This document shows, piece by piece, positions 51,301 to 60,141 of a stretch of 64,000 bases of DNA; position 1 is the stretch's first letter, and each line of letters starts with the position of its first letter. The DNA is taken from the NCBI RefSeq assembly GCF_000834055.1, contig NZ_JXSQ01000004.1:178663-242662 (forward strand). Reading direction: 5' to 3'. The DNA comes from Leucobacter komagatae (GTDB taxonomy: Bacteria; Actinomycetota; Actinomycetes; Actinomycetales; Microbacteriaceae). The position numbers and the translations under genes are program-made. Under the pieces are notes generated by a model that saw only the letters and a list, made by a program, of their open reading frames with translations, ran no database searches and was not told the origin of the DNA.

Positions 51301-52896
51301 CTACGCCAGCTGCGTGCCGAGCGCGCCCTCGGCTGCGCTTACGACCGCGCCGCTCGCGACGAAACCGTGGGCCGCGTCGATCGTCGGCGACAGGAACGAG
51401 TCGGTGTCGGGCGCCGGGATCTCGGTGCGGAACAGGGCGTGGATCGCGCTCGTAGCGCCGCCCGGAGCAGCAGCGCCATCGGCTGCACGGAAGTCGAGCG
51501 CACGCGTCGAGGTGAGGAGCTCGATCGAGAGTACGCGGGCGAGGCCGTCGATCGCGCGGCGGAGCTTGCGGGCTGCGGCCCACCCCATCGAGACGTGATC
51601 CTCCTGCATTGCCGATGACGGGATCGAGTCGACCGACGCCGGCACCGCGAGGCGCTTGAGTTCGGAGACGATGCCCGCCGCGGTGTACTGCGCGATCATC
51701 AGGCCCGAGTCGAGGCCAGCGTCTGCCGCGAGGAACGGCGGGAGGCCGTGGTTGCGGGCGACATCGAGGAACCGGTCGGTGCGGCGCTCGGAGATCGAAG
51801 CGAGGTCTGCGACGGCGATCGCGAGGAAGTCAAGCACGTAGGCGACCGGGGCACCGTGGAAGTTGCCGTTCGATTCAACGCGGCCATCGGGCAGCACGAC
51901 CGGGTTGTCGACCGCTGAGGCGAGCTCGACGGCAGCGACGCGACCGGCGTGGGCGGCGGTGTCGCGGGCTGCACCGTGCACCTGGGGTGCGCAGCGCAGC
52001 GAGTATGCGTCTTGCACACGGCTGAACTCGCCCTCCCGAGGGCGCTGCACAAGCTGCGAGTCGGCGAGCACCGCTGCCATGTTCGCGGCCGACGACGCTT
52101 GACCTGCGTGCGGGCGGAGCACGTGGAGCTCGGGCTGGAAGACGGCGTCGGTGCCGGTGAGCGCCTCGATGCTCGCGGCCGCTGCGATGTCGGCGGTCGC
52201 GAACAGCCCGTCGAGGTCGTGGAGCGCGAGGCAGAGCATGCCGAGCATGCCGTCGGTGCCGTTGATGAGGGCGAGGCCCTCCTTCTCTGCGAGCACGAGC
52301 GGCTCGATGCCGGCGGCGGCGAGCGCCTCGGCGGCGGGGATCGTCGGGGCGTGCGGATCTGCATCCGCCGCGCCGCTCACCCGCACGTTGCCCTCGCCCA
52401 TGAGCGTGAGCGCGCAGTGCGCGAGCGGGCTGAGGTCGCCCGAGCAGCCGAGCGAGCCGTACTCGTGCACGACCGGGGTGATGCCGGCGTTGATGATCGC
52501 GGCGTAGGTCTCTGCGACGATCGGGCGCACGCCCGTGCGGCCCGTCGTGAGGGTCTGCAGGCGCAGCAGCATGAGGGCGCGCACGACCTCGCGCTCGACC
52601 TCGGGGCCGGTGCCAGCCGCGTGCGAGCGAATCAGGCTGCGCTGCAACTGCTGCCGCTTCTCGACGGGAATCTGCACCTTTGCAAGCGCGCCGAAGCCGG
52701 TCGAGACGCCGTAGTGCGGGCGGGTATCGTCGGCGAGCTTCTCGATGACGGCGCGGCTCTCGGCGACGCGTGCAAGCGCCGCCGCGGAGATCGTGATCTG
52801 GGCGTCGTGACGGGCCACCGCGACGACGTCGGCGCGGCTGAGTGGGGCGTCCCCGAGGGTGACTGGCTGGGTGGAAACGGGTGTGGTCGAGGTCAT
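51301..52896 (-). CDS. hutH: Histidine ammonia-lyase
   Basis: A 531-residue enzyme that deaminates histidine to urocanate. The MIO prosthetic group forms from residues 151-153, here Cys-Ser-Gly (GSLGCSGDLSPLAH) instead of the common Ala-Ser-Gly; the variant is familiar in actinobacteria. Other blocks are HYGVSTGFGALA, QRSLIRSHAAG, EGLALINGT and RVQDAYSLRCAPQVHG. The start at 52896 (MTSTTPV) fits; an in-frame ATG at 52914 is the alternative. It diverges from hutG across an operator palindrome. Confidence 0.97.
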   Translation of the reverse strand: MTSTTPVSTQPVTLGDAPLSRADVVAVARHDAQITISAAALARVAESRAVIEKLADDTRPHYGVSTGFGALAKVQIPVEKRQQLQRSLIRSHAAGTGPEVEREVVRALMLLRLQTLTTGRTGVRPIVAETYAAIINAGITPVVHEYGSLGCSGDLSPLAHCALTLMGEGNVRVSGAADADPHAPTIPAAEALAAAGIEPLVLAEKEGLALINGTDGMLGMLCLALHDLDGLFATADIAAAASIEALTGTDAVFQPELHVLRPHAGQASSAANMAAVLADSQLVQRPREGEFSRVQDAYSLRCAPQVHGAARDTAAHAGRVAAVELASAVDNPVVLPDGRVESNGNFHGAPVAYVLDFLAIAVADLASISERRTDRFLDVARNHGLPPFLAADAGLDSGLMIAQYTAAGIVSELKRLAVPASVDSIPSSAMQEDHVSMGWAAARKLRRAIDGLARVLSIELLTSTRALDFRAADGAAAPGGATSAIHALFRTEIPAPDTDSFLSPTIDAAHGFVASGAVVSAAEGALGTQLA

Positions 52897-52950
52897 GATT
52901 CGATCACACCGCATTCCGGGCTCTTCGTGTGCGTCAGAGCACGAGTGGCC

Positions 52951-52966
52951 GTCCGGGATCCCGGAC
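52951..52966. promoter_or_regulatory. hut operator palindrome, copy 2 (between hutH and hutG)
   Basis: GTCCGGGATCCCGGAC, the same 16 bases as at 45041, located in the 124-base region from which hutH and hutG diverge. Exact identity of a palindrome at two hut promoters is strong evidence for a shared regulator site. Confidence 0.8.
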
Positions 52967-53020
52967 GACCACGCCGGATCAGGTCACCGCGAACCGCGAA
53001 TCCATTGCTAGCGTGCAACT

Positions 53021-54028
53021 ATGACCGCCCCCACCAGCAACGCCGCTCGCCCCCTCCCCCACGATCCAAATTGGCCACGGGCCGGGTCGTGGCCCGCACC
53101 CGGTTCAGACGCATCAGGTTCCGCCGCACCAAACGCCGCCGCACCAGATGCGCACATCGATCTCGTCATCATCGGCATTCCGACGTCGCGCACGTCACTT
53201 TCGCCGACGAACGCGCACCTCACGCCCGCCGCGGTGCGCGAGGCGCTCAGGCGCTATTCAGACCACACCGTCGCCGCAGGAACTCCGGGGGGTCGCGGCA
53301 CCGAACTCGAGACAGTGCTTGGGGAGGCGCTCACGATTCGCGACGCGGGGGACGTCGCTGACCCTGACACCGAAGACGGCGAGGTTGCGGCAGCCGCAGC
53401 GGTGCGGGAACTCGCGGCTCGTTCCGAGCTGATCGTCGCGCTCGGCGGCGACAATGCGCTGACTGTGCCCGCAGCCCTCGGAGTCGCGGGCGACAAGCTT
53501 GCTACCGCGGGGCTCATCACGCTTGACGCCCACCACGACCTCCGCGACGGCCGCTCGAACGGCTCGCCTGTGCGCAGGCTCGTCGAGGCAGGCCTCGATC
53601 CGCGCCGCATCGTACAGATCGGCATCGCCGACTTCGCCAACTCGCGCGCCTACCGCGAGCGGGCGAAGGAGTGGGGCATCACGGTGATCCACCGCGACGA
53701 ACTGTTCACCAGGCCGCTCGCCGAGATCGTCGCCGAGGCGCTCGAGATCGCGGGAGCTGGCGGCGGGCCGATCCACGTCGACCTCGACGTCGACGTCTGC
53801 GACCGCTCGGTCGCGCCCGGCTGCCCGGCATCGATCCCAGGCGGCATCCAGGCTCACGAACTGCGGGCGTTCGCGCGGATGTTCGCGGCAGACGCCAGGG
53901 TGCGCGGCATCGACATCGCCGAGGTCGACGCGAGCGCTGACACCCCAGACGCGCGCACCGTGCGGCTCGCCGCGCTCTGCGTGCTTGAGGCCGCTGCGGG
54001 CCTCTCCGAGCGGCTCGGTCGGGGCTAG
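53021..54028 (+). CDS. hutG: Formimidoylglutamase (ureohydrolase family)
   Basis: A 335-residue arginase-fold enzyme. Mn-binding motifs are GGDNALT, DAHHDLRDG and HVDLDVDVCDRS. In a hut locus it hydrolyses N-formimidoyl-glutamate to glutamate and formamide, the last step. The first ~35 residues are a Pro/Ala-rich, probably disordered extension. It shares a promoter region with divergent hutH. Agmatinase or arginase are alternatives by family but not by context. Confidence 0.92.
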   Translation: MTAPTSNAARPLPHDPNWPRAGSWPAPGSDASGSAAPNAAAPDAHIDLVIIGIPTSRTSLSPTNAHLTPAAVREALRRYSDHTVAAGTPGGRGTELETVLGEALTIRDAGDVADPDTEDGEVAAAAAVRELAARSELIVALGGDNALTVPAALGVAGDKLATAGLITLDAHHDLRDGRSNGSPVRRLVEAGLDPRRIVQIGIADFANSRAYRERAKEWGITVIHRDELFTRPLAEIVAEALEIAGAGGGPIHVDLDVDVCDRSVAPGCPASIPGGIQAHELRAFARMFAADARVRGIDIAEVDASADTPDARTVRLAALCVLEAAAGLSERLGRG

Positions 54029-54076
54029 GGTTTTGCTCGCGAGCAGCTCGCAAGAGCTCCCCTCGGAGGTGTCGCG

Positions 54077-54439
54077 CTAGGAGCCGAGGCCCTGCCCGTA
54101 GCCCCACCATGCGAGCAGCACGATCCCGATGAAGAGCAGCGGTGCCACGACCACGATGCACAGCGTCGCGACGGCCGGCCCCTTGCGCTCCCTGCGGACG
54201 AGCGATGTCACCGCGAGCGCGATGCCCAACAGCGGGCCAGCGATCGCTACGACCTGACGCGCCACGAGCGATGCTGGCGGGGCAGGAAAGCCCTGCGCCC
54301 CAGCAAGCATGTAGAGCGCAACGGCGACCAGCGCCACAGTGAGCGCTGCCCTGCCGAACACGGGCGGCTGCCGCGGCTCGGGCAGCGGCGGCAGCTCATC
54401 GCTGCGCTCAAACTGGGCTCTGTGGTCAAACCGGTCCAT
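54077..54439 (-). CDS. Small DUF4190-like membrane protein
   Basis: A 120-residue protein with a polar, Pro-rich N-terminus (MDRFDHRAQFERSDELPPLPEP) and three to four spans (ALTVALVAVALYMLAG; VARQVVAIAGPLLGIALAV; TLCIVVVAPLLFIGIVLLAWWGYG). Proteins of this layout are common and uncharacterised in actinobacteria. It follows the ung gene on the same strand by 25 bases and may be cotranscribed. Confidence 0.7.
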   Translation of the reverse strand: MDRFDHRAQFERSDELPPLPEPRQPPVFGRAALTVALVAVALYMLAGAQGFPAPPASLVARQVVAIAGPLLGIALAVTSLVRRERKGPAVATLCIVVVAPLLFIGIVLLAWWGYGQGLGS

Positions 54440-54464
54440 GCGCCAAGTGTAGTTGTGAGCCGGG

Positions 54465-55226
54465 TCAGAGCCGCCAGGCAACCGGTTCCGCACCCTGCGC
54501 GGAGAGCGCCTCGTTCGCACGGCTAAACGGGCGCGACCCGAAGAAACCGCGCGACGCGGACAACGGTGACGGATGCGCGCTCTCGATCCGCGGGGTGTCG
54601 CCGAGCATGGGCGCAAGCGCCCGGGCGTCGTTGCCCCAGAGGATCGCGACAAGCGGGCCGCCCCTGTTCACGAGAGCACGAATTGCGAGCTCCGTGAGCG
54701 TCTCCCAACCACGGCCGCGGTGCGATCCAGCCGCGCCAGCCCGAACGGTGAGCACCCGGTTGAGCAGCAACACACCAGCGTCCGCCCACGCAGAAAGGTC
54801 ACCCGTTCGCTCGGGTGCGGCCCAAAAGTCGGCGTCCGACCACTCCTCTGCCGCATCCCGAACCCCAAGGTCTGCGTCAAGCTCCGTGAAAATATTCTTC
54901 AAGCTGCGCGGCAACGGCCTCACCGCGACGTTCGTCGCGAACGAGAGCCCAATGGCGTGACCCGGGGTCGGGTACGGATCCTGCCCCACGATGAGCACAC
55001 GAACGTCGGCAAGGGGACGTTCAAAGGCGCGAAACACGAGCGCCGGATCGGGCAGCACGCTGACACCAGCTGCCCGCTCGGCTGCGAGGAACACGTCGAG
55101 GCCAGCGAGCGCGTCGTTGAGCGCGCCTGTGTCCCCGCTCGCCGCATCAGCTGCTGCGAGCGCCTCGCCCCAGTCCGCGGCGATTGCCCCACCTGCGACG
55201 AGCCCAGCGAGCGTTGTCTCCGTCAC
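54465..55226 (-). CDS. ung: Uracil-DNA glycosylase
   Basis: A 253-residue family 1 UDG that removes uracil from DNA to begin base-excision repair. The catalytic water-activating loop is [16 protein letters not shown] (actinobacterial form, Pro where many have His after Tyr), with [14 protein letters not shown] and the minor-groove loop [21 protein letters not shown]. The GTG at 55226 is one base past the stop of the upstream SDR gene and has GGGGA before it; a TTG at 55244 is the alternative. The operon order is SDR, ung, small membrane protein. Confidence 0.96.
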   Translation of the reverse strand: MTETTLAGLVAGGAIAADWGEALAAADAASGDTGALNDALAGLDVFLAAERAAGVSVLPDPALVFRAFERPLADVRVLIVGQDPYPTPGHAIGLSFATNVAVRPLPRSLKNIFTELDADLGVRDAAEEWSDADFWAAPERTGDLSAWADAGVLLLNRVLTVRAGAAGSHRGRGWETLTELAIRALVNRGGPLVAILWGNDARALAPMLGDTPRIESAHPSPLSASRGFFGSRPFSRANEALSAQGAEPVAWRL

Positions 55227-55227
55227 A

Positions 55228-56046
55228 CTATCCCCGCGCGGCAAGGGGCCCGCGATGCGTGTTGAACACGCTCGACTGGGCGACAGGTCTCAGCACAATG
55301 AGATCCTGATTCACGTGTGGCGCCTGCTCGAAGGCACCGACGAGCACGCGCGCAACGTCTTCGGCGGTGAGCGGCGTGACGTTTTCGTAGGGCTTCACCG
55401 CGGCCGCAGCGTCGCCACGCAGTCGGTTGAGGGTGAACTCTTCAGTGTGGACAAGACCAGGGGCGAGCTCCATCACGCGGATCGGCTCACCGGCGAGCTC
55501 GAGCCGCAGCACCTCGGTGACAGCGTGCGCCGCGTACTTCGCCGCGTTGTAGCCGCCCCCGCCCGCGTATGCGGCGAGGCCGGCTGTCGACGTGAGGTTC
55601 ATGATCGAAGCCCAGCCGTGCTCAGCGTCGACGCCGTCGGCTGCTGCGCCCGCGTCAGCGGCCGGCGCAGCGAGGGTCGCCTCCCGCAGCACGGGCAGCA
55701 GTGCCGCCGTCACGTTGCGCAGCCCGATGACGTTTACCTCGAACATGCGCCGCCACTCGTCGTTGAGCGCGGTCTCCACCGACTCGGTACCGAGCGCGCC
55801 GCCGGCGTTGTTCACGAGCCCCGACGCGCCGCCCGTTGCGCGCACCTCATCGGCCATCCGTGCGACGGCGTCTTCGTCGGTGACGTCGCACACGATCACG
55901 TGCGCCCCGGTTTCTGCGGCGAGCGCGCGCAGCTTGTCCTCGCGCCTCGCGACAGCGACGGTGTCCCACCCAAGCTCCGCAAAGCGGCGCACCGTCGCGG
56001 CACCAATCCCCGAGCTTGCTCCCGTTACGACTACTCGCTGCGTCAT
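55228..56046 (-). CDS. Short-chain dehydrogenase/reductase
   Basis: A 272-residue classical [11 protein letters not shown] cofactor motif at residues 9-16, NNAGG, and the catalytic Ser...YNAAK. It is like the serine 3-dehydrogenase/YdfG group of NADP-dependent oxidoreductases, but the substrate is not readable. There is a short Ala-rich insertion after [10 protein letters not shown]. The start at 56046 (MTQRVVVTG) is chosen by the family N-terminus. It is upstream of ung in a probable operon and divergent from metY. Confidence 0.9.
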   Translation of the reverse strand: MTQRVVVTGASSGIGAATVRRFAELGWDTVAVARREDKLRALAAETGAHVIVCDVTDEDAVARMADEVRATGGASGLVNNAGGALGTESVETALNDEWRRMFEVNVIGLRNVTAALLPVLREATLAAPAADAGAAADGVDAEHGWASIMNLTSTAGLAAYAGGGGYNAAKYAAHAVTEVLRLELAGEPIRVMELAPGLVHTEEFTLNRLRGDAAAAVKPYENVTPLTAEDVARVLVGAFEQAPHVNQDLIVLRPVAQSSVFNTHRGPLAARG

Positions 56047-56221
56047 CACAACTCCTGTTCTCGCGCCAGTGCGCGGTCGGCTCTGCCCGCGGCTCGATCG
56101 GGCCGCAACTGCTTCGAGCCTAACGCGCAACATTACGGTTCGTTTCGCATACCATTGCGCGAGGCGGTGCGTGTTCCATACGCTCGTCTCATACACCACA
56201 CCACACTCACGGGGGCACACG

Positions 56222-57544
56222 ATGACTGATAAAACCGCATGGGGTTTCGAAACCAAGCAGATCCACGCTGGCCAGGTCCCAGACCCGACCACCGGAGCAC
56301 GGGCGCTCCCCATCCACCAGACCACCGCGTTCGTATTCGAGAACACCGAGCAGGCAGCAAACCGCTTCGCGCTCGCAGAGTTCGGACCGATCTACACGCG
56401 CATCACGAACCCGACGCAGGGGGTCGCAGAAGACCGCCTCGCCGCGCTTGAGGGCGGCACCGCGGCCCTCCTCCTGTCGAGCGGGCAGGCTGCGTCGACG
56501 TTCGCTGTGCTGAACATCGCAAACTCGGGCGACCACATCGTTTCCTCTGCCGCAATTTACGGCGGCACCTACAACCTCTTCAAGTACTCGCTGGCGAAGC
56601 TCGGCATCGAGGTCACCTTCGTTGAAGACCAGGACGATCCCGCAGCCTGGCAGCGCGCCGTTCGCCCGAACACGAAGCTGTTCTTCGCTGAGTCGATCGC
56701 GAACCCGCGCACAAAGATCCTCGACATCCGCGCCGTCGCCGACGTCGCACACGAGAACAACCTCCCCCTCATCGTTGACAACACCGTCGCGAGCCCGTTC
56801 CTCATTCGCCCGCTCGAGCACGGCGCTGACATCGTGCTCCACTCGGTCACGAAGTTCCTTGGCGGCCACGGAACGACGCTGGGTGGCGCGATCATCGACG
56901 GTGGCACGTTCCCATGGTCACAGCACGTCGACAAGTTCCCGGGGCTCACCGAGCCCGACCCCTCGTACAACGGCGTGAGCTACACGGGCGCGGTCGGAGA
57001 CGGCATCGCCTATGTCATCAAGGCACGCGTCCAGCTGCTGCGCGACCTGGGTTCGTCGATCGCACCGCAGAGTGCGTGGCAGCTGCTCCAGGGCGTCGAG
57101 ACTCTGTCGCTCCGCATGGAGCGCCACACGCAGAACGCGCAGAGCGTCGCAGAGTGGCTTGACTCACACAACGACGTCGCATCGGTCTACTACGCCGGTC
57201 TTCCCACCGACCCGAGCTACGCGGCAGCAAACGCCTACGCACCAAAGGGTGTCGGCGCGGTGCTCTCATTCGAGCTCAAGGGCGGCGTCGAAGCCGGTAA
57301 GGCGTTTGTGAACAGCCTCGAGCTGTTCAGCCACGTCGCCAACATCGGCGATGTGCGCTCGCTCGTGATCCACCCAGCCTCGACAACGCACTCGCAGCTC
57401 ACCCCAGAGCAGCAGCTCACCGGCGGCGTGACACCAGGCCTCGTGCGCCTCTCGGTTGGGCTTGAGCACATCGAAGACATCAAGGCAGACCTTGAGGTTG
57501 GGTTCGCCGCCGCGCGCGAAGTGGTCGCGGCCGCAGCAGCCTAG
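56222..57544 (+). CDS. metY: O-acetylhomoserine aminocarboxypropyltransferase (sulfhydrylase)
   Basis: A 440-residue PLP enzyme of the Cys/Met metabolism family. The PLP lysine is in [23 protein letters not shown] opens the protein, and YTRITNPT, the insertion [14 protein letters not shown] and the end [17 protein letters not shown] match MetY rather than MetB/MetZ. It makes homocysteine from O-acetylhomoserine and sulphide. The start at 56222 has only a GGGGG run before it. metX follows after a hairpin, so the two supply consecutive steps. Confidence 0.96.
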   Translation: MTDKTAWGFETKQIHAGQVPDPTTGARALPIHQTTAFVFENTEQAANRFALAEFGPIYTRITNPTQGVAEDRLAALEGGTAALLLSSGQAASTFAVLNIANSGDHIVSSAAIYGGTYNLFKYSLAKLGIEVTFVEDQDDPAAWQRAVRPNTKLFFAESIANPRTKILDIRAVADVAHENNLPLIVDNTVASPFLIRPLEHGADIVLHSVTKFLGGHGTTLGGAIIDGGTFPWSQHVDKFPGLTEPDPSYNGVSYTGAVGDGIAYVIKARVQLLRDLGSSIAPQSAWQLLQGVETLSLRMERHTQNAQSVAEWLDSHNDVASVYYAGLPTDPSYAAANAYAPKGVGAVLSFELKGGVEAGKAFVNSLELFSHVANIGDVRSLVIHPASTTHSQLTPEQQLTGGVTPGLVRLSVGLEHIEDIKADLEVGFAAAREVVAAAAA

Positions 57545-57564
57545 TCCTCCTCCGTGGTGTGATG

Positions 57565-57599
57565 CGCCGCCGTCCCGGGTTTCCGGGACGGCGGCGTTT
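57565..57599 (+). terminator. Hairpin terminator between metY and metX
   Basis: A perfect 14-bp stem (57565-57578 and 57583-57596) with a 4-base loop, followed by TTT, 20 bases after the metY stop. It is a classical intrinsic terminator. metX therefore probably has its own promoter in 57600-57694, unless readthrough is used. Confidence 0.88.
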
Positions 57600-57694
57600 C
57601 CCGTTCGCAGCAGGGCGCCGTCGACCGCGACACTTCCCGACGGGGGCCGTAACAATCGCACACCGGCCCGAGAACCAGGCCACAATAGGGAGTT

Positions 57695-58900
57695 ATGGAT
57701 TGGCAAACCCCTGAGGACTCGTTCCCGACAGACTTCATCACCGACGCGCAGCTCCGCGCGCTCATGGGTCGGCCACCGATCTCAGGTGGCTGGCGAGATG
57801 GGGATCCCGTCGGCAACCGCGAGTTCCTCTCGATCGGCGCGATCACGACGGAGGCTGGTGAGGAACTCAGCAACGTACGCATCGCGTATGAAATGTTTGG
57901 TGAACTGAACGCCGCGCGCGACAATGCGATTCTCGTATTCCATGCCCTCACCGGAGACAGCCACCTCGTTGGCGCGGCCGGCGCCGGGCACCCGACCGAC
58001 GGCTGGTGGAGCGAGATCGTCGGCCCGGGCCGCGCGCTCGACACCGACAGGTACTGCATCATCGCCCCGAACGTGCTTGGCGGCTGCCAGGGGTCAACCG
58101 GCCCAGGGTCGCTTGCACCGGACCACAGCGAGTGGGGTGCGCGCTTCCCCTACCTCACCATTCGCGACCAGGTCGCTGCGGCTACCCGCTTCGCAGATGC
58201 GCTCGGTGTGGATCGCTTCGCCGCAGTCATCGGCGGATCGATGGGCGGGATGCACGCGCTCGAGTGGGGCATCATGAACCCCGAGCGCACCGCGCGTCTC
58301 GCCGTAATCGCAGCGCCACCCGTTACGACCGCTGACCAGATCGGCTTGAACCTCGTGCAGCTCGAGGCGATCCGCTCGGATCCCGCCTACCACGGTGGCG
58401 ACTACTACGATTCGCCCGACGGCATCGGCCCGCACCACGGCCTCGCCACGGCACGCAGGCTCGCCCTGCTGAACTACCGCAGCAACACTGAGCTTGACGA
58501 GCGCTTCGGTCGCTCCTGGCAGTCCGCGGTGAGCCCGCTCGGCGGTGGCGGGCGCTTCGCGGTCGAGTCGTACCTCGACTTCCACGGCAATAAGTTCACG
58601 CGTCGCTTCGACGCGAACAGTTACGTCACGCTCGTGCAGGCGATGAACTCGCACGATGTTGGCCGGGGCCGCGGCGGTGTGCGGGCAGCGCTCCAAACGA
58701 TCGAACTGCCAACGCTCGTACTCGGGATCCCGAGCGACCGGCTCTTCACCATCGAGGGGCAGGATGAAATCGCGCAGCACACTCCTGGCAGCCTCGACGG
58801 GACACAGGCAACCCGGATCGATTCGCCGTACGGACACGACTCGTTCCTCATCGAGTTCGAGCTCGTCGGCGCGCAGCTCGCGCGGCTGCTCGCCACGTAA
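57695..58900 (+). CDS. metX: Homoserine O-acetyltransferase
   Basis: A 401-residue alpha/beta-hydrolase acyltransferase. The nucleophile serine is in GGSMGGMHALEW, the Asp in IPSDRLFT and the His in YGHDSFLIEF; FHALTGDSH and NVLGGCQGSTGP are family blocks. It acetylates homoserine with acetyl-CoA to feed metY. In actinobacteria MetX is the usual acetyl-CoA enzyme, although succinyl specificity exists in the family. Start MDWQTPEDSF at 57695. Confidence 0.95.
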   Translation: MDWQTPEDSFPTDFITDAQLRALMGRPPISGGWRDGDPVGNREFLSIGAITTEAGEELSNVRIAYEMFGELNAARDNAILVFHALTGDSHLVGAAGAGHPTDGWWSEIVGPGRALDTDRYCIIAPNVLGGCQGSTGPGSLAPDHSEWGARFPYLTIRDQVAAATRFADALGVDRFAAVIGGSMGGMHALEWGIMNPERTARLAVIAAPPVTTADQIGLNLVQLEAIRSDPAYHGGDYYDSPDGIGPHHGLATARRLALLNYRSNTELDERFGRSWQSAVSPLGGGGRFAVESYLDFHGNKFTRRFDANSYVTLVQAMNSHDVGRGRGGVRAALQTIELPTLVLGIPSDRLFTIEGQDEIAQHTPGSLDGTQATRIDSPYGHDSFLIEFELVGAQLARLLAT

Positions 58901-59097
58901 CTCATCCCGACCCCGCGGCGCCGAACACCCTGAACGTGTGAACGTTTGTCGCGGCGAGCGAACGCGCTTCATCACAGCTCGGCTCCGACACGCTGGTAAA
59001 CGCCCGAGAAGAGATTCGAAGGCATGCTTTGTGTGCTAACTTTCAGATCGAACCAGGCTTCCCGGCAGCATTGCCCCACTTTGAATGAGGTTTCTTC

Positions 59098-60138
59098 ATG
59101 GTCCGCAGAGTTCCAAAGGTGCTCCTCTCTGCCACTGCGATCGCTGCGGCGATGACGCTCACCCTTGCTGGTTGCTCAGCAAAGAGTGCGCAAACGCCCG
59201 ATATGGAGGAAGGGCCGCTCAGCAAGTACCTCTCCGCGCTCTGGGACGGCGAGGAATACTCGGAAGAGATGTTCCAGGAGCAGCAGCTCAAGGCTGAGGA
59301 ACTCATTGCCGAGTGCATGCAGAAGGAAGGCTTCGAATACGAGCCGGACGTGCAGAACCTGGGTACCTTCATGACAGAGGAGGACCAGGAAGGGCCGCAG
59401 TGGGGCAGCAAGGAGTACGCCGAGCAGTATGGCTACGGTTTCTCTGACAGCCCCGATCGTGAATCGATGGAAGAAAACACTGACACCTACGTCGACCCGA
59501 ACGGTAAGTATCTCGACTCGCTGAGCGAGTCGGAGCGAGAAGCCTTCTACGAGACCCTGCACGGCCCTCAGCCAACCGAAGAGGAGTGGGCCCTCATGGA
59601 AGAAGAGGGCGAAAGCTGGTCCCCCGATATCTCTGAGCAGGGCTGCTGGGGCGCGGCGAACGCCGAAGCCAGACAGGGCCAGGACAACTACACTGCCGCC
59701 TCCGAAGACCCGGAATTCAGTGAGCTGTTCGAGGCGATCAACGAGGTGTGGAACACCGAGGGCAACGAGGAGACGGCCAAACTCGACCGCGAGTGGGCCA
59801 CATGCATGGCAGACGCCGGCTACCCAGACTTCACGACCGCCTGGGACGCTCAGGACTTCGTCATGAATGAGCAAAACTCGCTCTACGACTACGAAAACCT
59901 TGGCGAAGACGAGATGCCTAAGGAGCCTTCCAAGCAGGAACTCGACGCGCTGAAGAAGCAAGAGATCGAAGTCGCTACCGCCGACTTCGCGTGCAAGGAG
60001 AAGACCGACTACGAGAAGAAGTCGGTGGAGATCATGTTCGCCGCTGAGCAGGAGTTCGTCGACAAGTACAAGCCCCAGCTCGACGCGTTGGTCGCAAAGT
60101 ACCAGGTCTCCGCTGACTCCAAGTCCAAGGACAAGTAG
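59098..60138 (+). CDS. Acidic surface lipoprotein of an ABC export locus
   Basis: A 346-residue lipoprotein with lipobox LAGC at about residue 22 and a very acidic mature part (many EEE, EED and DxE runs) with at least four cysteines (AECMQK, QGCWGAA, ATCMAD, FACKEK). The C-terminal 60 residues are Lys-rich and helical, probably coiled coil. It stands three bases before the membrane-fusion protein gene, in an operon with an ABC ATPase and permease, so it likely works with that pump as a substrate-binding or protective surface partner. Its family is not one I can name. Confidence 0.8.
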   Translation: MVRRVPKVLLSATAIAAAMTLTLAGCSAKSAQTPDMEEGPLSKYLSALWDGEEYSEEMFQEQQLKAEELIAECMQKEGFEYEPDVQNLGTFMTEEDQEGPQWGSKEYAEQYGYGFSDSPDRESMEENTDTYVDPNGKYLDSLSESEREAFYETLHGPQPTEEEWALMEEEGESWSPDISEQGCWGAANAEARQGQDNYTAASEDPEFSELFEAINEVWNTEGNEETAKLDREWATCMADAGYPDFTTAWDAQDFVMNEQNSLYDYENLGEDEMPKEPSKQELDALKKQEIEVATADFACKEKTDYEKKSVEIMFAAEQEFVDKYKPQLDALVAKYQVSADSKSKDK

Positions 60139-60141
60139 CCA

